The position numbers and the translations under genes were made by a program. From positions 248,001 through 312,000 of the forward strand of contig NZ_CP121115.1 in the NCBI RefSeq assembly GCF_029581395.1: a DNA stretch of 64,000 bases, in the 5' to 3' direction. Shown piece by piece: positions 25,484 through 34,128 of this stretch. This DNA is from Roseinatronobacter sp. S2. Its GTDB lineage: Bacteria > Pseudomonadota > Alphaproteobacteria > Rhodobacterales > Rhodobacteraceae. The notes below the pieces were generated by a model that was given only the letters and a program-made list of their open reading frames with translations, ran no database searches and had not been told where the DNA came from. The number at the start of each line of letters is the position of its first letter. Within the stretch, counting starts at the first letter, position 1.

Positions 25484-26605
25484 TCAGCCCCCCGCCTGCG
25501 CTACGACCGGTTCTGGCACCGCCCGACGGTCCAGATCGCGGCTGACCAGCCGCGCGATCCGCTCACCCGCGTCGCCAATAAGCAACCGGTAGCCCGCGAT
25601 AGAACGCGCAAACATGTTGTAAACCACCACCGCCGGGATCGCTGCAACCAACCCAAGTGCTGTTGCCAGAAGCGCCTCGGCAATCCCCGGGGCGACGACG
25701 GCTAGATTGGTGGTGTTGCTTTCGGCGATTGAGATGAAACTGTTCATAATCCCCCAGACTGTCCCGAAAAGCCCGACAAAAGGCGCGGTTGAACCGATGG
25801 TTGCCAGAACGCCGGTGCCGCGCGCCATGCGCCGTGCTGACTGCGCCTCACTCCGGCTTAGGGCTGCGGCAACACGCTCTTTCAGCCCCGCTCCGCCTGC
25901 ATGATTCAGGGCGGGCAGCGACTGTTCTACCTCTTGCACTGTCTCGGCCAGCATATGCCCGACGATGCCGCGCCCCGCCTTCAGCCGGTTCTGCGCCTCG
26001 TTCAGGGTGGTTGATCGCGCCAGCACCTTCAGCGCAGACCGCGCCCGTGCCCGCATCCCCCAAAGCTCCAGCGTTTTTGCCAGCCAGACGGTCCATGTCA
26101 CCAGTGAAGCGAAAACCAGCCCCAGCATCACCAGCTTCACCACGATATCGGACCCGCGATACATACCAATCGGCGACAGATCATGCGCCTCGCTTTCCGT
26201 TTGCGTCAGCAACCAGCGCACCGCACCCACAGGGTCAGAGAGGGGCGCGGGAAACGGGTCTTGTGTGACCATCTGTTCGGGCGCTGGAATGCCAGCATGC
26301 GCGGGGTCCGGCGTCGTGCTTTCCAATGGAAACGGAACCAAGGCAGGATCATCTTGCGACACCCCGTCCGTGGTGGCTGACGCGGACGGGGCCACAGCAC
26401 GCGGTTCGTCCTGCCCGGCGGGCGGGGCGTTGGGCGTCCCCCCCTCCTGCGCCAGGGCTGGACAGGTAAGAATCAGGCTTAGCGCACAAAGTGCCGCAGC
26501 CACGGAAAAGGAAAGCGAAAGTCTGTAGGACAAGGATATTCTCTTCGGGTTGGGCCGTCCGTCTGTGCCATACGCGCGCACGAACAGGCCGGAAGTAACA
26601 TGCAT
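25484..26605 (-). CDS. exbB: TonB-system energizer ExbB with N-terminal exported extension
   Basis: A 373-aa proton-channel subunit. The C-terminal 210 residues are canonical ExbB with three helices (about 150-172, 262-285 and 305-330) and the motif GSTAPFVGLFGTVWGIMNSF. In front of this is a signal peptide (about 25-52) and a Pro/Ala-rich periplasmic extension of about 90 residues, as found in the longer ExbB1-type proteins of alphaproteobacteria. ATG 26605 is 4 bases after the heme oxygenase stop. It forms the energizing complex for the heme receptor at 27283. Confidence 0.93.
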   Translation of the reverse strand: MHVTSGLFVRAYGTDGRPNPKRISLSYRLSLSFSVAAALCALSLILTCPALAQEGGTPNAPPAGQDEPRAVAPSASATTDGVSQDDPALVPFPLESTTPDPAHAGIPAPEQMVTQDPFPAPLSDPVGAVRWLLTQTESEAHDLSPIGMYRGSDIVVKLVMLGLVFASLVTWTVWLAKTLELWGMRARARSALKVLARSTTLNEAQNRLKAGRGIVGHMLAETVQEVEQSLPALNHAGGAGLKERVAAALSRSEAQSARRMARGTGVLATIGSTAPFVGLFGTVWGIMNSFISIAESNTTNLAVVAPGIAEALLATALGLVAAIPAVVVYNMFARSIAGYRLLIGDAGERIARLVSRDLDRRAVPEPVVAQAGG

Positions 26606-26608
26606 TAA

Positions 26609-27229
26609 TCAGGTCAGGTGCTGTGCGACCAGTTCCCGCACATGGCCAAAGGCTGCTTCGGCACCGACGATGGCATGCTGTTCGTCCGCCCCGCACAGTG
26701 CAATGCGGTCCAGCCCCCCCTTGAAGGCCCGCCAATACCGTGCGCGCCCGTCCGGGGGTTCCGCCAGATGCCGGGCGCCGTGGGTTTCTGACAGGCCCAT
26801 TGCTTTGGCGTATTTCAACAAAAACGCAGCACCAAGGTTGGAGCCTTCGACAACATAGAGCCAGCCTAGCGCTTGTGGCAAAGCAGCCACGCCCCCATCC
26901 GGCGCGGTGTCATATGACGGCAAGGCAAGCCCCAAATCAGCCATGTCCTGTTCAACCGCATTCAGCCGAGAGTGCAGGGACATATCGGGAAACAATGCCG
27001 CCAGATCAGCGCGTGTGTATAGCGCGGACACTTCACGGTGTATCCCGTGCTGAACACGCAGGAAGCCGCCATAACTCCTGACGCTCTCAAACGGGCGCGC
27101 GGCCATGATGGACCTGTCAACACCCTCATGTGTGTTGTGCGTCGCTGCGCGAAGGCGGTCTGACAGCGGGCGGGTGGGTTTCAAAACGATGGCAGGGGAT
27201 GCGGACAGAACCGCTGGATCATACGACAT
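26609..27229 (-). CDS. Biliverdin-producing heme oxygenase
   Basis: A 206-aa soluble helical protein that opens heme to biliverdin, CO and iron. The proximal heme ligand is probably His34 in LRAATHNTHEGVD. The distal helix motif appears as LGWLYVVEGSNLGAAFLLK (about 138-156), with the glycines that allow heme binding. The family is the bacterial HmuO/PigA/BphO group. It lies between the receptor gene and exbB in one minus-strand operon, so it releases iron from heme imported by that receptor. Confidence 0.9.
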   Translation of the reverse strand: MSYDPAVLSASPAIVLKPTRPLSDRLRAATHNTHEGVDRSIMAARPFESVRSYGGFLRVQHGIHREVSALYTRADLAALFPDMSLHSRLNAVEQDMADLGLALPSYDTAPDGGVAALPQALGWLYVVEGSNLGAAFLLKYAKAMGLSETHGARHLAEPPDGRARYWRAFKGGLDRIALCGADEQHAIVGAEAAFGHVRELVAQHLT

Positions 27230-27282
27230 GGTATACCTTTATGAAGGGCATCGGGCAGGCCGGAACCTGCCCGAAAAGCGGT

Positions 27283-29952
27283 TCAGAATTGCATTCTCAA
27301 TCCGGCGGAGAACGTGCGGCCCGGCCCCGGCTGGGTCACAAGGCTAAGCGGATCGACGTAGAACGCATCGGTCAGGTTCTCGACCCTGAAATGTGCGTTC
27401 ACTGAATCGCTAATCTTGTATTCGACAAACACATCCGCCAATGTATGGGCTTCCCAATCCACCAGCGAAATGAAGCTCGATGCACCGGCGGCGGTCACAT
27501 CCCCATGCCCGATGGCGCGACGGCCCGTACGGGTGACCTGTCCGCCAAGCGTCAGCCGGTCATCCATCAGCTTCTGAGTAAGTGACAGACTAAGGTTGTA
27601 TTTCGGCGGCACCTGATTTGTCGCATAGTCACCATAAAGCGACTTGCCCTCGCAGGTGGACGCCGTGCGGCAGAATTCTACCTTGGTGTAGTAGTTCGCC
27701 GCGAAATCTGCCGTGAACCCGCCGGTTTCATAGGTTGTGGCCAGTTCAAGGCCCGCAAAACGGGCTTTGTGGATATTGTTTATCTCAATCAAGAAAGGCT
27801 GCGTTGTGACGACCCGCGCCAGATAGTCATCTACAGTAGAGTTGAAATACCCCAGCTTCACACGAATATTGTCATCTGCCGTGAACACCCCGTCATGGGT
27901 ATAGTTCGCGCCAATCTCCCAGTTCCGCGACCGTTCAGGACGGGCGTTCTGGTTCACATTGAAAGAAAACGCCGATGACGATTCAAACAGGTTGGGCATG
28001 CGCGCCGTGTTGGAGTAGTTTGCGTAGACTTGCAGATTTGGCGTCACATCTGCCGCCACCCCCAACGAGCCGCCCCAGGCGCCACCATCAAGTTTTGTGC
28101 CATATGTATAGCTGGCGCGATAAAGAAAGGGATCAATATTGCGGTCCTTGGACCAGTAATGCTGATATCGCAGCCCGCCGGTCACTGTCAGCCAGTCATT
28201 CGCCTCCCATTCGGCGCGCATATATCCCAACGCCTCGTGACGGCGGGCGTCGCGCAGATCAAGCCAGGTTTCCACGTCCCGCGTTCCCGGAATTGGCCGC
28301 GTATCTTCCATGCGCCACGATACGCCGTATTCCAGTTTGACATTGCCCATGCCGGTGAACAGGCGCGATGTGTTGGACAGTTCCGCCCCCATCATTTCAG
28401 TCTGGGCACCGGGCAGGAAATCCGCAGGCAAACCAACCGAAACAGGATCACGCCCCCCGCCCCGTGGTGCGTTCCGCTGTTCCAGCCCCGTCCAGTAGAA
28501 TGACGCCCGAAAATCGATCAGATTGCTTTCCGCAGGGCGCCAGCTGTAGTGCAGGCTGACACTGTCCAGATCCGTTTCGGTCATCTTTTCGCGCTGCGTT
28601 GCGCTGGTCGTTGTCAGGGACTGGCGGCTGGCCATCACATCACCGTTCTTTCCGCGGAACCCTGTGTAGCTCAACCTCAGGCTATGCCCATCGCCAAAGC
28701 GCAATCCGCCCTTGAGCAGCCAGCTTTCGGTTGACAACTGCGAATTCAGCACCTCTTCTCCCGGACGGTAGTTGGCAATACCATCATTGATGACGTAATC
28801 GAGATGCTCAATATCCGGGTAGCAACGCCCAAAATAGCAAAACTCCCTTGGGCCGGTGAAGACGGCCCTTGCCGCGGGTCCTTTGGTGCCCGCATGGTAA
28901 TTGCCGCGTTCCCGTCTGGCATATCCGGCAAGAAAATCGAAATTTCGGTCCTGTATCGCGCCAATCATGGACCATGAGCTGCTTGTGGGCTTCAGGGCCG
29001 ACGGGCGATCCATACCCGTCGGCGATTCTGTGTAGGTGCCCACTTCGTGCGGTTGATTGGCAACTGTTATGCCAGCCCGGTTGCCTGCAACAGGGTCAGA
29101 CGTATTGCCGCTTGCTTCGACATTAAAACGAAACCCTGTCTTGCGCCCCGGTCTGACGATATCTTCGGCGGAAACCGTCCGCATGGCGATGTTGCCTGCA
29201 TTGCCGAACGAACTGATATTCGCGCCTTTTTCAATGTCTACGCCAGCTATGAAATCCGGGGCGACATAGCTGCGGTTGGAAACCCCCTGATACCCTTGAT
29301 AGACCAGCAAGGAATTCTCTGCGCCGTCCACAGTGGTCTGCACGCGCCCCATCCCCTGCATACCGCGGATGTTTGGATCAATGGCACCTGCACCATTGCG
29401 GGCCTCGCCAGAGGAAACCCCCGGTGTGCTTCGGAACATATCTGCCGGGCTGCTGCCACGGAAACGTTCAATCCGCTCGCCCGGAATGTGGGCCACCGCG
29501 CCGGGTGTGGTATAGACGGCCGCCTGCCCCGTGCCCCCGATCACCGTAATCGGGTCCAGCAGAATCGTGCCATCCGGCGCTATATCATCGGTCGGGGTCG
29601 CGACCGGACCGCCCGTTATGGTGACCGTGTTTGCATTGGTGAAGCGATAATTCAGCCCACTGCCCGACAGCAATCTGGCCAATGCCACATCTGCACTGAG
29701 AGCGCCGTTCACAGCGTTGCTTTGCAAACCCGCAGTGATCCGGTCATCTACGAAAACCTGCAGGTTGCTTGCCCGCGAAAACTGCACCAGAGCCGTCGAA
29801 AGCGGTTGCGGTGCGATGGCATAGCTGTGCGTCGCTGCCGTTTCTTGCGCAAAGGCGCCTGATACGCCCACAGATCCCGTCAATGACGTGCTCAGCAGCA
29901 AAATCGTGGCAATCTGGCGCGCAGGCGCGCATCTGGGTGTCGCGGCTTTCAT
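27283..29952 (-). CDS. TonB-dependent heme/hemoglobin receptor with STN signalling domain
   Basis: An 889-aa outer-membrane receptor. ATG 29952 is preferred because GAGGAAGGA lies 9 bases upstream and the signal peptide follows directly; two earlier in-frame ATGs would add a charged tail. After cleavage near AFAQE comes an STN domain (about 45-115) used to signal to FecR, then the plug (V-A-H-I-P-G-E-R-I, IDPNIRGMQGMGRVQTTVDG near 185-205) and a 22-strand barrel with the final strand ending in Phe (TFSAGLRMQF). Plug and barrel motifs such as F-R-A-P and N-P-N-L are replaced by NTARMPNLFE. The neighbour heme oxygenase points to heme or a heme protein as ligand. Confidence 0.9.
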   Translation of the reverse strand: MKAATPRCAPARQIATILLLSTSLTGSVGVSGAFAQETAATHSYAIAPQPLSTALVQFSRASNLQVFVDDRITAGLQSNAVNGALSADVALARLLSGSGLNYRFTNANTVTITGGPVATPTDDIAPDGTILLDPITVIGGTGQAAVYTTPGAVAHIPGERIERFRGSSPADMFRSTPGVSSGEARNGAGAIDPNIRGMQGMGRVQTTVDGAENSLLVYQGYQGVSNRSYVAPDFIAGVDIEKGANISSFGNAGNIAMRTVSAEDIVRPGRKTGFRFNVEASGNTSDPVAGNRAGITVANQPHEVGTYTESPTGMDRPSALKPTSSSWSMIGAIQDRNFDFLAGYARRERGNYHAGTKGPAARAVFTGPREFCYFGRCYPDIEHLDYVINDGIANYRPGEEVLNSQLSTESWLLKGGLRFGDGHSLRLSYTGFRGKNGDVMASRQSLTTTSATQREKMTETDLDSVSLHYSWRPAESNLIDFRASFYWTGLEQRNAPRGGGRDPVSVGLPADFLPGAQTEMMGAELSNTSRLFTGMGNVKLEYGVSWRMEDTRPIPGTRDVETWLDLRDARRHEALGYMRAEWEANDWLTVTGGLRYQHYWSKDRNIDPFLYRASYTYGTKLDGGAWGGSLGVAADVTPNLQVYANYSNTARMPNLFESSSAFSFNVNQNARPERSRNWEIGANYTHDGVFTADDNIRVKLGYFNSTVDDYLARVVTTQPFLIEINNIHKARFAGLELATTYETGGFTADFAANYYTKVEFCRTASTCEGKSLYGDYATNQVPPKYNLSLSLTQKLMDDRLTLGGQVTRTGRRAIGHGDVTAAGASSFISLVDWEAHTLADVFVEYKISDSVNAHFRVENLTDAFYVDPLSLVTQPGPGRTFSAGLRMQF

Positions 29953-30049
29953 CCGGTTAATTCCTTCCTCGTTCATATCTGTCCCGGAAGGCGTTTCATG
30001 CGCCCTCATATGAACAGACCCGCGAGAAGAGGAAGGTAATTATAAAGCT

Positions 30050-30064
30050 TGATAAAAATTATCA
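30050..30064. promoter_or_regulatory. Palindrome between fecR and the receptor gene
   Basis: TGATAA-AAA-TTATCA is a perfect 6+6 inverted repeat overlapping the fecR stop codon, about 100 bases before the receptor start. It could be an iron-responsive operator (it resembles half of a Fur-type GATAAT array) or a processing hairpin. Confidence 0.4.
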
Positions 30065-30994
30065 ACTATAGAGAACGGCCACATTTGCGGGAAAATCAAT
30101 CAAGGTCAGGCCAAGCGAATCCGCAATGGTTCTAAGCGCGTCATCGGGGTGATCCGCCTCGAACACAGCGGTGATGGGAATACGCGCAGTTGCTTTGCCC
30201 AATACCGCAATCCGCCCGCCACGATACCTTGCAAGTTCATCAACCACATCCTGCAAGGGCACAGACCGGAAGATAAGCTGTCCCCGTCGCCACGCCCCTA
30301 TTTCGGTTTCATCAACTTCCGTTTTCGCAAATACCTGCCGGTGGTCAAAGCTGGCCTGCCACCCTGCATTCACGCGAACCGGCATGCCACTGGCCTGCCT
30401 GATGGCCACCGTATGCGTTGCAACGGCAAGCTGTGCCCTGTCCGACCAGATGCGTAGGTTGAAACCCGCGCCCCCTGCATCAATCTCCGCCCCCATTGCG
30501 GCCACTGAAAAAGGGCGGTGCGCATCGGGCGCAATGGAAAAATAGGCCTCTCCGCGCAGCAGGGATAGCCGGCGGTAATCCGGCGAAAAATCTAGGGCAA
30601 AGGCCGAACGGCCGCCCAGATTGACTCGCGACCCGTCTGCCAGCGTGATATTGCGGGTCTCGCCTGCTGCTGTCCGTTTGTCGGCGCGAAATTCGGGACG
30701 TGTGACATGCCAACCGGCGGCGCCCGTCACCGCGACACCTGCCAGAAGGCGCAATGCATGGCGACGGTTTATCGCCTTGTCCCTTTGGCGCAATGCAACC
30801 ATTTCATGACGAACCGGATCGAAACTTTCCCAAAGGGCCTCTGCCTCTGCCCATGCGGCGCGATGCTCTGGCCCGGACTGAAGCCAGCGGTTGAATGCTG
30901 ATCGGGTAGCATCTTCGCATTGCTCGTCGCGCAGCCTGACCAGCCATTCCAGCGCTTCGCGCATATGTGGTGTTTCGCGGTTTGTGTTTTGCAT
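30062..30994 (-). CDS. FecR-family anti-sigma factor
   Basis: A 310-aa single-pass regulator. The cytoplasmic N-terminus (about 8-80) has the DUF4880 sigma-binding pattern ALEWLVRLRD...FNRWLQSGPEHRAAWAEAEALW. One helix (about 88-105, RLLAGVAVTGAAGW) is followed by the periplasmic FecR domain with R-x-I-T-L-A-D-G-S-R-V-N-L-G and the C-terminal secretin/TonB-like part. It senses the STN domain of the receptor encoded directly downstream and releases its ECF sigma factor, here most likely the product of the gene at 23675. ATG 30994 is used; the TTG before it is less likely. Confidence 0.92.
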   Translation of the reverse strand: MQNTNRETPHMREALEWLVRLRDEQCEDATRSAFNRWLQSGPEHRAAWAEAEALWESFDPVRHEMVALRQRDKAINRRHALRLLAGVAVTGAAGWHVTRPEFRADKRTAAGETRNITLADGSRVNLGGRSAFALDFSPDYRRLSLLRGEAYFSIAPDAHRPFSVAAMGAEIDAGGAGFNLRIWSDRAQLAVATHTVAIRQASGMPVRVNAGWQASFDHRQVFAKTEVDETEIGAWRRGQLIFRSVPLQDVVDELARYRGGRIAVLGKATARIPITAVFEADHPDDALRTIADSLGLTLIDFPANVAVLYS

Positions 30995-31334
30995 CAAATT
31001 CAGGCCTGTGTTCCCTACCCTACTGACACCCGAGGCCGGTGATAGAATTAACAGATCGCTGAAATAATTTCCGGACCGGACAGGTTTGAGTGCTGGGAAC
31101 TGGATACCTTGCGTCTCCCTCTCTTCCTGTCACAGCGCAAGCCCGCCCGGCAATCATTTTCTGCCTCACACTGTAGGCAACCGGGACGGTCGCAGGTTCA
31201 AGTCAATCACCTTGGATTGATGCGCGCAACCATGCTGTCCATAGTTGACGATTCAGTCCGTGTGGTCCAACATCAGGCCAATGGCACTATTCGCAAGGCA
31301 GACAGATGGGCAGTTTCATTGAAAATGCGCCCCG
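30995..31334. other. 340-bp gap, promoters of fecR and the CPBP gene
   Basis: No credible gene. It must hold the divergent promoters of fecR and the CPBP protease gene. GGTCGCAGGTTCAAGTC at 31188-31204 looks like a tRNA T-arm, but no other part of a tRNA can be found. Confidence 0.4.
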
Positions 31335-32219
31335 ATGACTGATCGCATTCCGCCACACCCCCCGTATGCCGGTCTGCATTGGCATCATGCAGCGCTTCCC
31401 ATAGCCATTGTGATGATCGCAACGGCCAGCGCGGCCATAATCAGCGGGGCGGCTGCTGTTTTCGCACAGATGCAGATGGCCCTGTTGATCAGCGGGATCA
31501 TTCTGTTGCTGTGGGCACCATTCGCAGCGCTGGCGCTGGCCCGGCACCACTGGGTAGGGACCGCAGCACTGGGGATTGTTGCGGCGCTATTTGCCCTTAA
31601 TCTTGTCAGCCTGACCCTGCCGCGCGTGGGTGTTTTTGCTGGGTTCGACTGGAACTGGCAGGGCAAAACGCTGGATCTGATCTGGTGTCTGGCCCTGATC
31701 GCGCTTTTGTCGCGGGACCAGCGCTGCGAGATCGGCTGGACATGGCGGACACGTCCGGGAACCCTTGGGGAAGCATTTCTGAATATCGGGATTCTGGTCG
31801 TAGCGGGTTATCTGCTCGCAGGGAACTGGTCCCCTGCCGCCTATGACGCGGAACGTGTCTCATCCCTGACGCTTGAGCGTATCTTGTTCGACACCACCCA
31901 TCCCAACCTTGTCGAGGAGATCGTGTTTCGCGGTTTTATGCTTGCGCTGCTCGACAGGGCCTTTCCGCCACGCTGGACCATCTGGCGCGCACAGGTCGGC
32001 TGGGGGCTGGTCCTGACAACGATTTTGTTCGGTCTGGTGCATGGCGTTTCCGTGTCGCCCGACGGCGCACTGGTCTTTGACCCTGTCTGGTTGTTTGCCA
32101 GCGCTGTCATGGGGTTTGTCATCGGCTGGGTCCGCGCGCTGACCGGCAGTCTGTGGCCCGCGTTTCTGGCGCATTGCGCGCCTGAAACAGGCATTCTTCT
32201 GGGAATGTGGTTGCGCTGA
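31335..32219 (+). CDS. CPBP-family intramembrane metalloprotease
   Basis: A 294-aa membrane protein with about eight helices. The CAAX protease/bacteriocin-processing (Abi) motifs are complete: EE-x-x-x-R as NLVEEIVFRGFM (about 192-203), F-x-x-x-H as LFGLVHG (about 234-240) and a third His in FLAHCAPE (about 276). These residues bind zinc in a membrane-embedded protease. Substrates of bacterial members are mostly unknown. It stands alone, facing away from the heme island; no bacteriocin gene is nearby. Confidence 0.88.
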   Translation: MTDRIPPHPPYAGLHWHHAALPIAIVMIATASAAIISGAAAVFAQMQMALLISGIILLLWAPFAALALARHHWVGTAALGIVAALFALNLVSLTLPRVGVFAGFDWNWQGKTLDLIWCLALIALLSRDQRCEIGWTWRTRPGTLGEAFLNIGILVVAGYLLAGNWSPAAYDAERVSSLTLERILFDTTHPNLVEEIVFRGFMLALLDRAFPPRWTIWRAQVGWGLVLTTILFGLVHGVSVSPDGALVFDPVWLFASAVMGFVIGWVRALTGSLWPAFLAHCAPETGILLGMWLR

Positions 32220-32369
32220 AACCAAACCGGATAAACGCCCGGCACCTTACGGCATGGCCGCAGGCAAAATCCTGGGTCAGATCGGCCAGGATGTGGCGTT
32301 CCCTTTAATCAGCGTCAATTCTGATCCGGTGACAAGTTCAAACAAGAACGCAGATCGCCGATTGTGTAA

Positions 32370-32531
32370 ATGCATCAGTCTGAGAGCGTTGATGCCATGC
32401 AAACGAAAGTGCGACAGGACGGCGTGCGCACGGCGCCTCGTGAATGCCTATCGCATGCCTTTGTGCATATTCCCGAGGATCGTCTGGTTGACCTGCCCTG
32501 CTCTTGGGATGACTTGCTGGATGAACGGTGA
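32370..32531 (+). other. Possible 53-aa ORF in a gene-poor stretch
   Basis: A short frame starting MHQSESVDAMQTKVRQ and ending RLVDLPCSWDDLLDER. Composition is protein-like, but there is no ribosome binding site. It ends 12 bases before the next small frame and the two might be pieces of one broken gene. No family recognised. The rest of 32220-32369 shows nothing. Confidence 0.2.
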
Positions 32532-32543
32532 CGCGGCGGGATT

Positions 32544-32729
32544 ATGACACCGCGCATTCCCGGTGGTGCCTTCTTCTTCAACGCCTATACAATCGGTGAA
32601 AACCGCACGCGCTTGGTCTGGATATATAATCGCAGGCTATTCGCGGTGCGCCCTTGGCTTATGTCCCCAATGCCGCCGGAGGGCGGGCTGCCAGCGGGTC
32701 CGACGAATATCAGGCGACGGCCGCGATGA
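32544..32729 (+). other. Possible 61-aa ORF in a gene-poor stretch
   Basis: A frame starting MTPRIPGGAFFFNAYTIGEN with a hydrophobic-aromatic middle (RLVWIYNRRLFAV) and a basic end. No ribosome binding site and no family recognised. It converges on the gene ending at 32733. Confidence 0.2.
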
Positions 32730-32732
32730 ACG

Positions 32733-33323
32733 TCATTTCCGGTCGCCTGCGGCACCCAGTCGCAATGCAATTTCACCGCTCTGGCACAAATACACGCCCT
32801 CCTCGCGCACCGGCGTTGGGTCGAAACCGCTGATGTCATCGTATAAGCAAAATCTGTCGCTTTCGACCTGCGCGGCAAATGCCAGCACATCGTCGGTGAT
32901 GGTGAATTCGGAAATGATGATGTCTTCGGTCACATCAAGTTCGGCTTCCCAGCCACGAACAGGGTCGGCGGAATCAAGCGGCCAGTCTTCCACAATCATG
33001 ATTTCTGCCGCCTTCAACGTCGCACCATCCACCTGATTGCGGGTGGCGTTCCCCTCTGTCTCGAATTCCAGAAACAGGATGAGGCCGGTGTAGCCATCAC
33101 TGGCTTCTGTAAGAACGAGAAGGTCAAAATCAATACCGATGCCCGCCGGGGTCTGGCGAAAATCAAGGCCGACATCAGAAAGCGGATCACCATCTTCGAT
33201 GCGCAACTCTAGCCGCTCGTTGCCAAACTGGCCGGTAATACGGCCTGTTTCCGTATTGCCGACAGTGGACGTCATCAACAAAACCGCAAATGCAGTGAAT
33301 GTCAGTGAAGGCGTGGTGTGCAT
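32733..33323 (-). CDS. Exported hypothetical protein
   Basis: A 196-aa protein with an N-terminal signal peptide (LTFTAFAVLLMTSTVGNTET). The mature part is acidic and beta-rich, with alternating hydrophobic strands (IGIDFDLLVLTE, GLILFLEFETEG) and two cysteines near the end (CLYDDISG and YLCQSG) that may form a disulfide. The gene follows the exported protein at 33361-33819 by 37 bases on the same strand, so both are probably one operon. No family recognised; a soluble periplasmic or secreted beta-sandwich is likely. Confidence 0.65.
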   Translation of the reverse strand: MHTTPSLTFTAFAVLLMTSTVGNTETGRITGQFGNERLELRIEDGDPLSDVGLDFRQTPAGIGIDFDLLVLTEASDGYTGLILFLEFETEGNATRNQVDGATLKAAEIMIVEDWPLDSADPVRGWEAELDVTEDIIISEFTITDDVLAFAAQVESDRFCLYDDISGFDPTPVREEGVYLCQSGEIALRLGAAGDRK

Positions 33324-33360
33324 CTCAGGCTGTCCTTGTTAACAAAGCACTGACCGGCGC

Positions 33361-33819
33361 TTAGAATATTTCGCCGGTGCAGTCGAAACTATAGGTGATC
33401 TGCATGCCATCTGGCCGCGCGTCCAGCGCCTCTGCCGATCCGGGGCGCAGGGTCAGCGTTCCGGTGGCCCCTTCGGGACCTGCATCAATCTCGCCCATCT
33501 CGCCCAGTGATTTGTAGCGGGCATATCTTTGGCCGCTAAGGATGTGTGCATCGGTAAATGACAGTTCAACGCTGGAGAGATCCGAGAAGTCGATGCTGTC
33601 AAGCGTGCCTGCACCCTTAAAGCCAAGCCTTAGCCGCACGCCCTCGGACCGCGGGACCAGCATGAAATCATCACCGGAGAATCCGCACAGCGCCTCTGAA
33701 ACAGAGGCACTTCCCGAGTTCCAGGTTAATTGACCGGCATGGGATGCCTCGCTGATGGCGGGGGTAGTCGCGGCCACAAAGATCGCCACAATCAATGCGT
33801 GCTTCTTGAACGTCGTCAT
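33361..33819 (-). CDS. Exported hypothetical protein
   Basis: A 152-aa protein. ATG 33819 is chosen because GGGAGAGGA precedes it by 5 bases and the signal peptide (FKKHALIVAIFVAATTPAIS) follows. The mature protein is beta-rich with two cysteines (ALCGFSGDD and SFDCTGEIF at the very end), likely paired. It precedes the second exported protein and may form a complex with it. No family recognised. Confidence 0.65.
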   Translation of the reverse strand: MTTFKKHALIVAIFVAATTPAISEASHAGQLTWNSGSASVSEALCGFSGDDFMLVPRSEGVRLRLGFKGAGTLDSIDFSDLSSVELSFTDAHILSGQRYARYKSLGEMGEIDAGPEGATGTLTLRPGSAEALDARPDGMQITYSFDCTGEIF

Positions 33820-33910
33820 GGAATCCTCTCCCATAGTTCATATTTCAGGCGAAAGACGTGCCGAGCCTCTCGTTACGTTGTTTCATCGCGTCGGGGGAGG
33901 TAACACAGAC

Positions 33911-33965
33911 AGCAGCCGCGCTCCCCCTATGTTTGAAGGGGGCTGCGCTTTTCGTCTTTTATTTT
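33911..33965 (+). terminator. Terminator-like hairpin on the plus strand without an upstream gene
   Basis: GCGC(T)CCCCCT (33918-33928) pairs with AGGGGG(CT)GCGC (33937-33948) and is followed by TTTTCGTCTTTTATTTTC. On this strand no protein gene lies upstream, so it may end a small RNA starting near 33830-33880. Confidence 0.45.
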
Positions 33966-33974
33966 CACCAGCCT

Positions 33975-34003
33975 ATCCCGACAGACGGGATGCCCTGACA
34001 GGG
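33975..34003 (-). terminator. Two small hairpins beyond the ABC permease gene
   Basis: ATCCCG/CGGGAT (33975-33980 and 33986-33991) is followed by CCCT/AGGG (33993-33996 and 34000-34003). They lie about 125 bases beyond the stop of the minus-strand permease gene at 34129. No T-tail, so confidence is low. Confidence 0.3.
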
Positions 34004-34128
34004 GATATGATTAGCTGTTTTCATACGCTGGCAGGTGAAATTTAAGCCCCTTGGTGTGGTTCTAAGCGATCAGGCATCGATCACAGCTTGCGGCTGCCCC
34101 GTCATCACCGCAGGACGCCGCTGCGCCA

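Noticed and set aside
31188..31204. tRNA T-arm-like sequence GGTCGCAGGTTCAAGTC
   Set aside because: The T-stem does not close, and no anticodon arm or acceptor stem can be built around it; probably chance or at most an old remnant.
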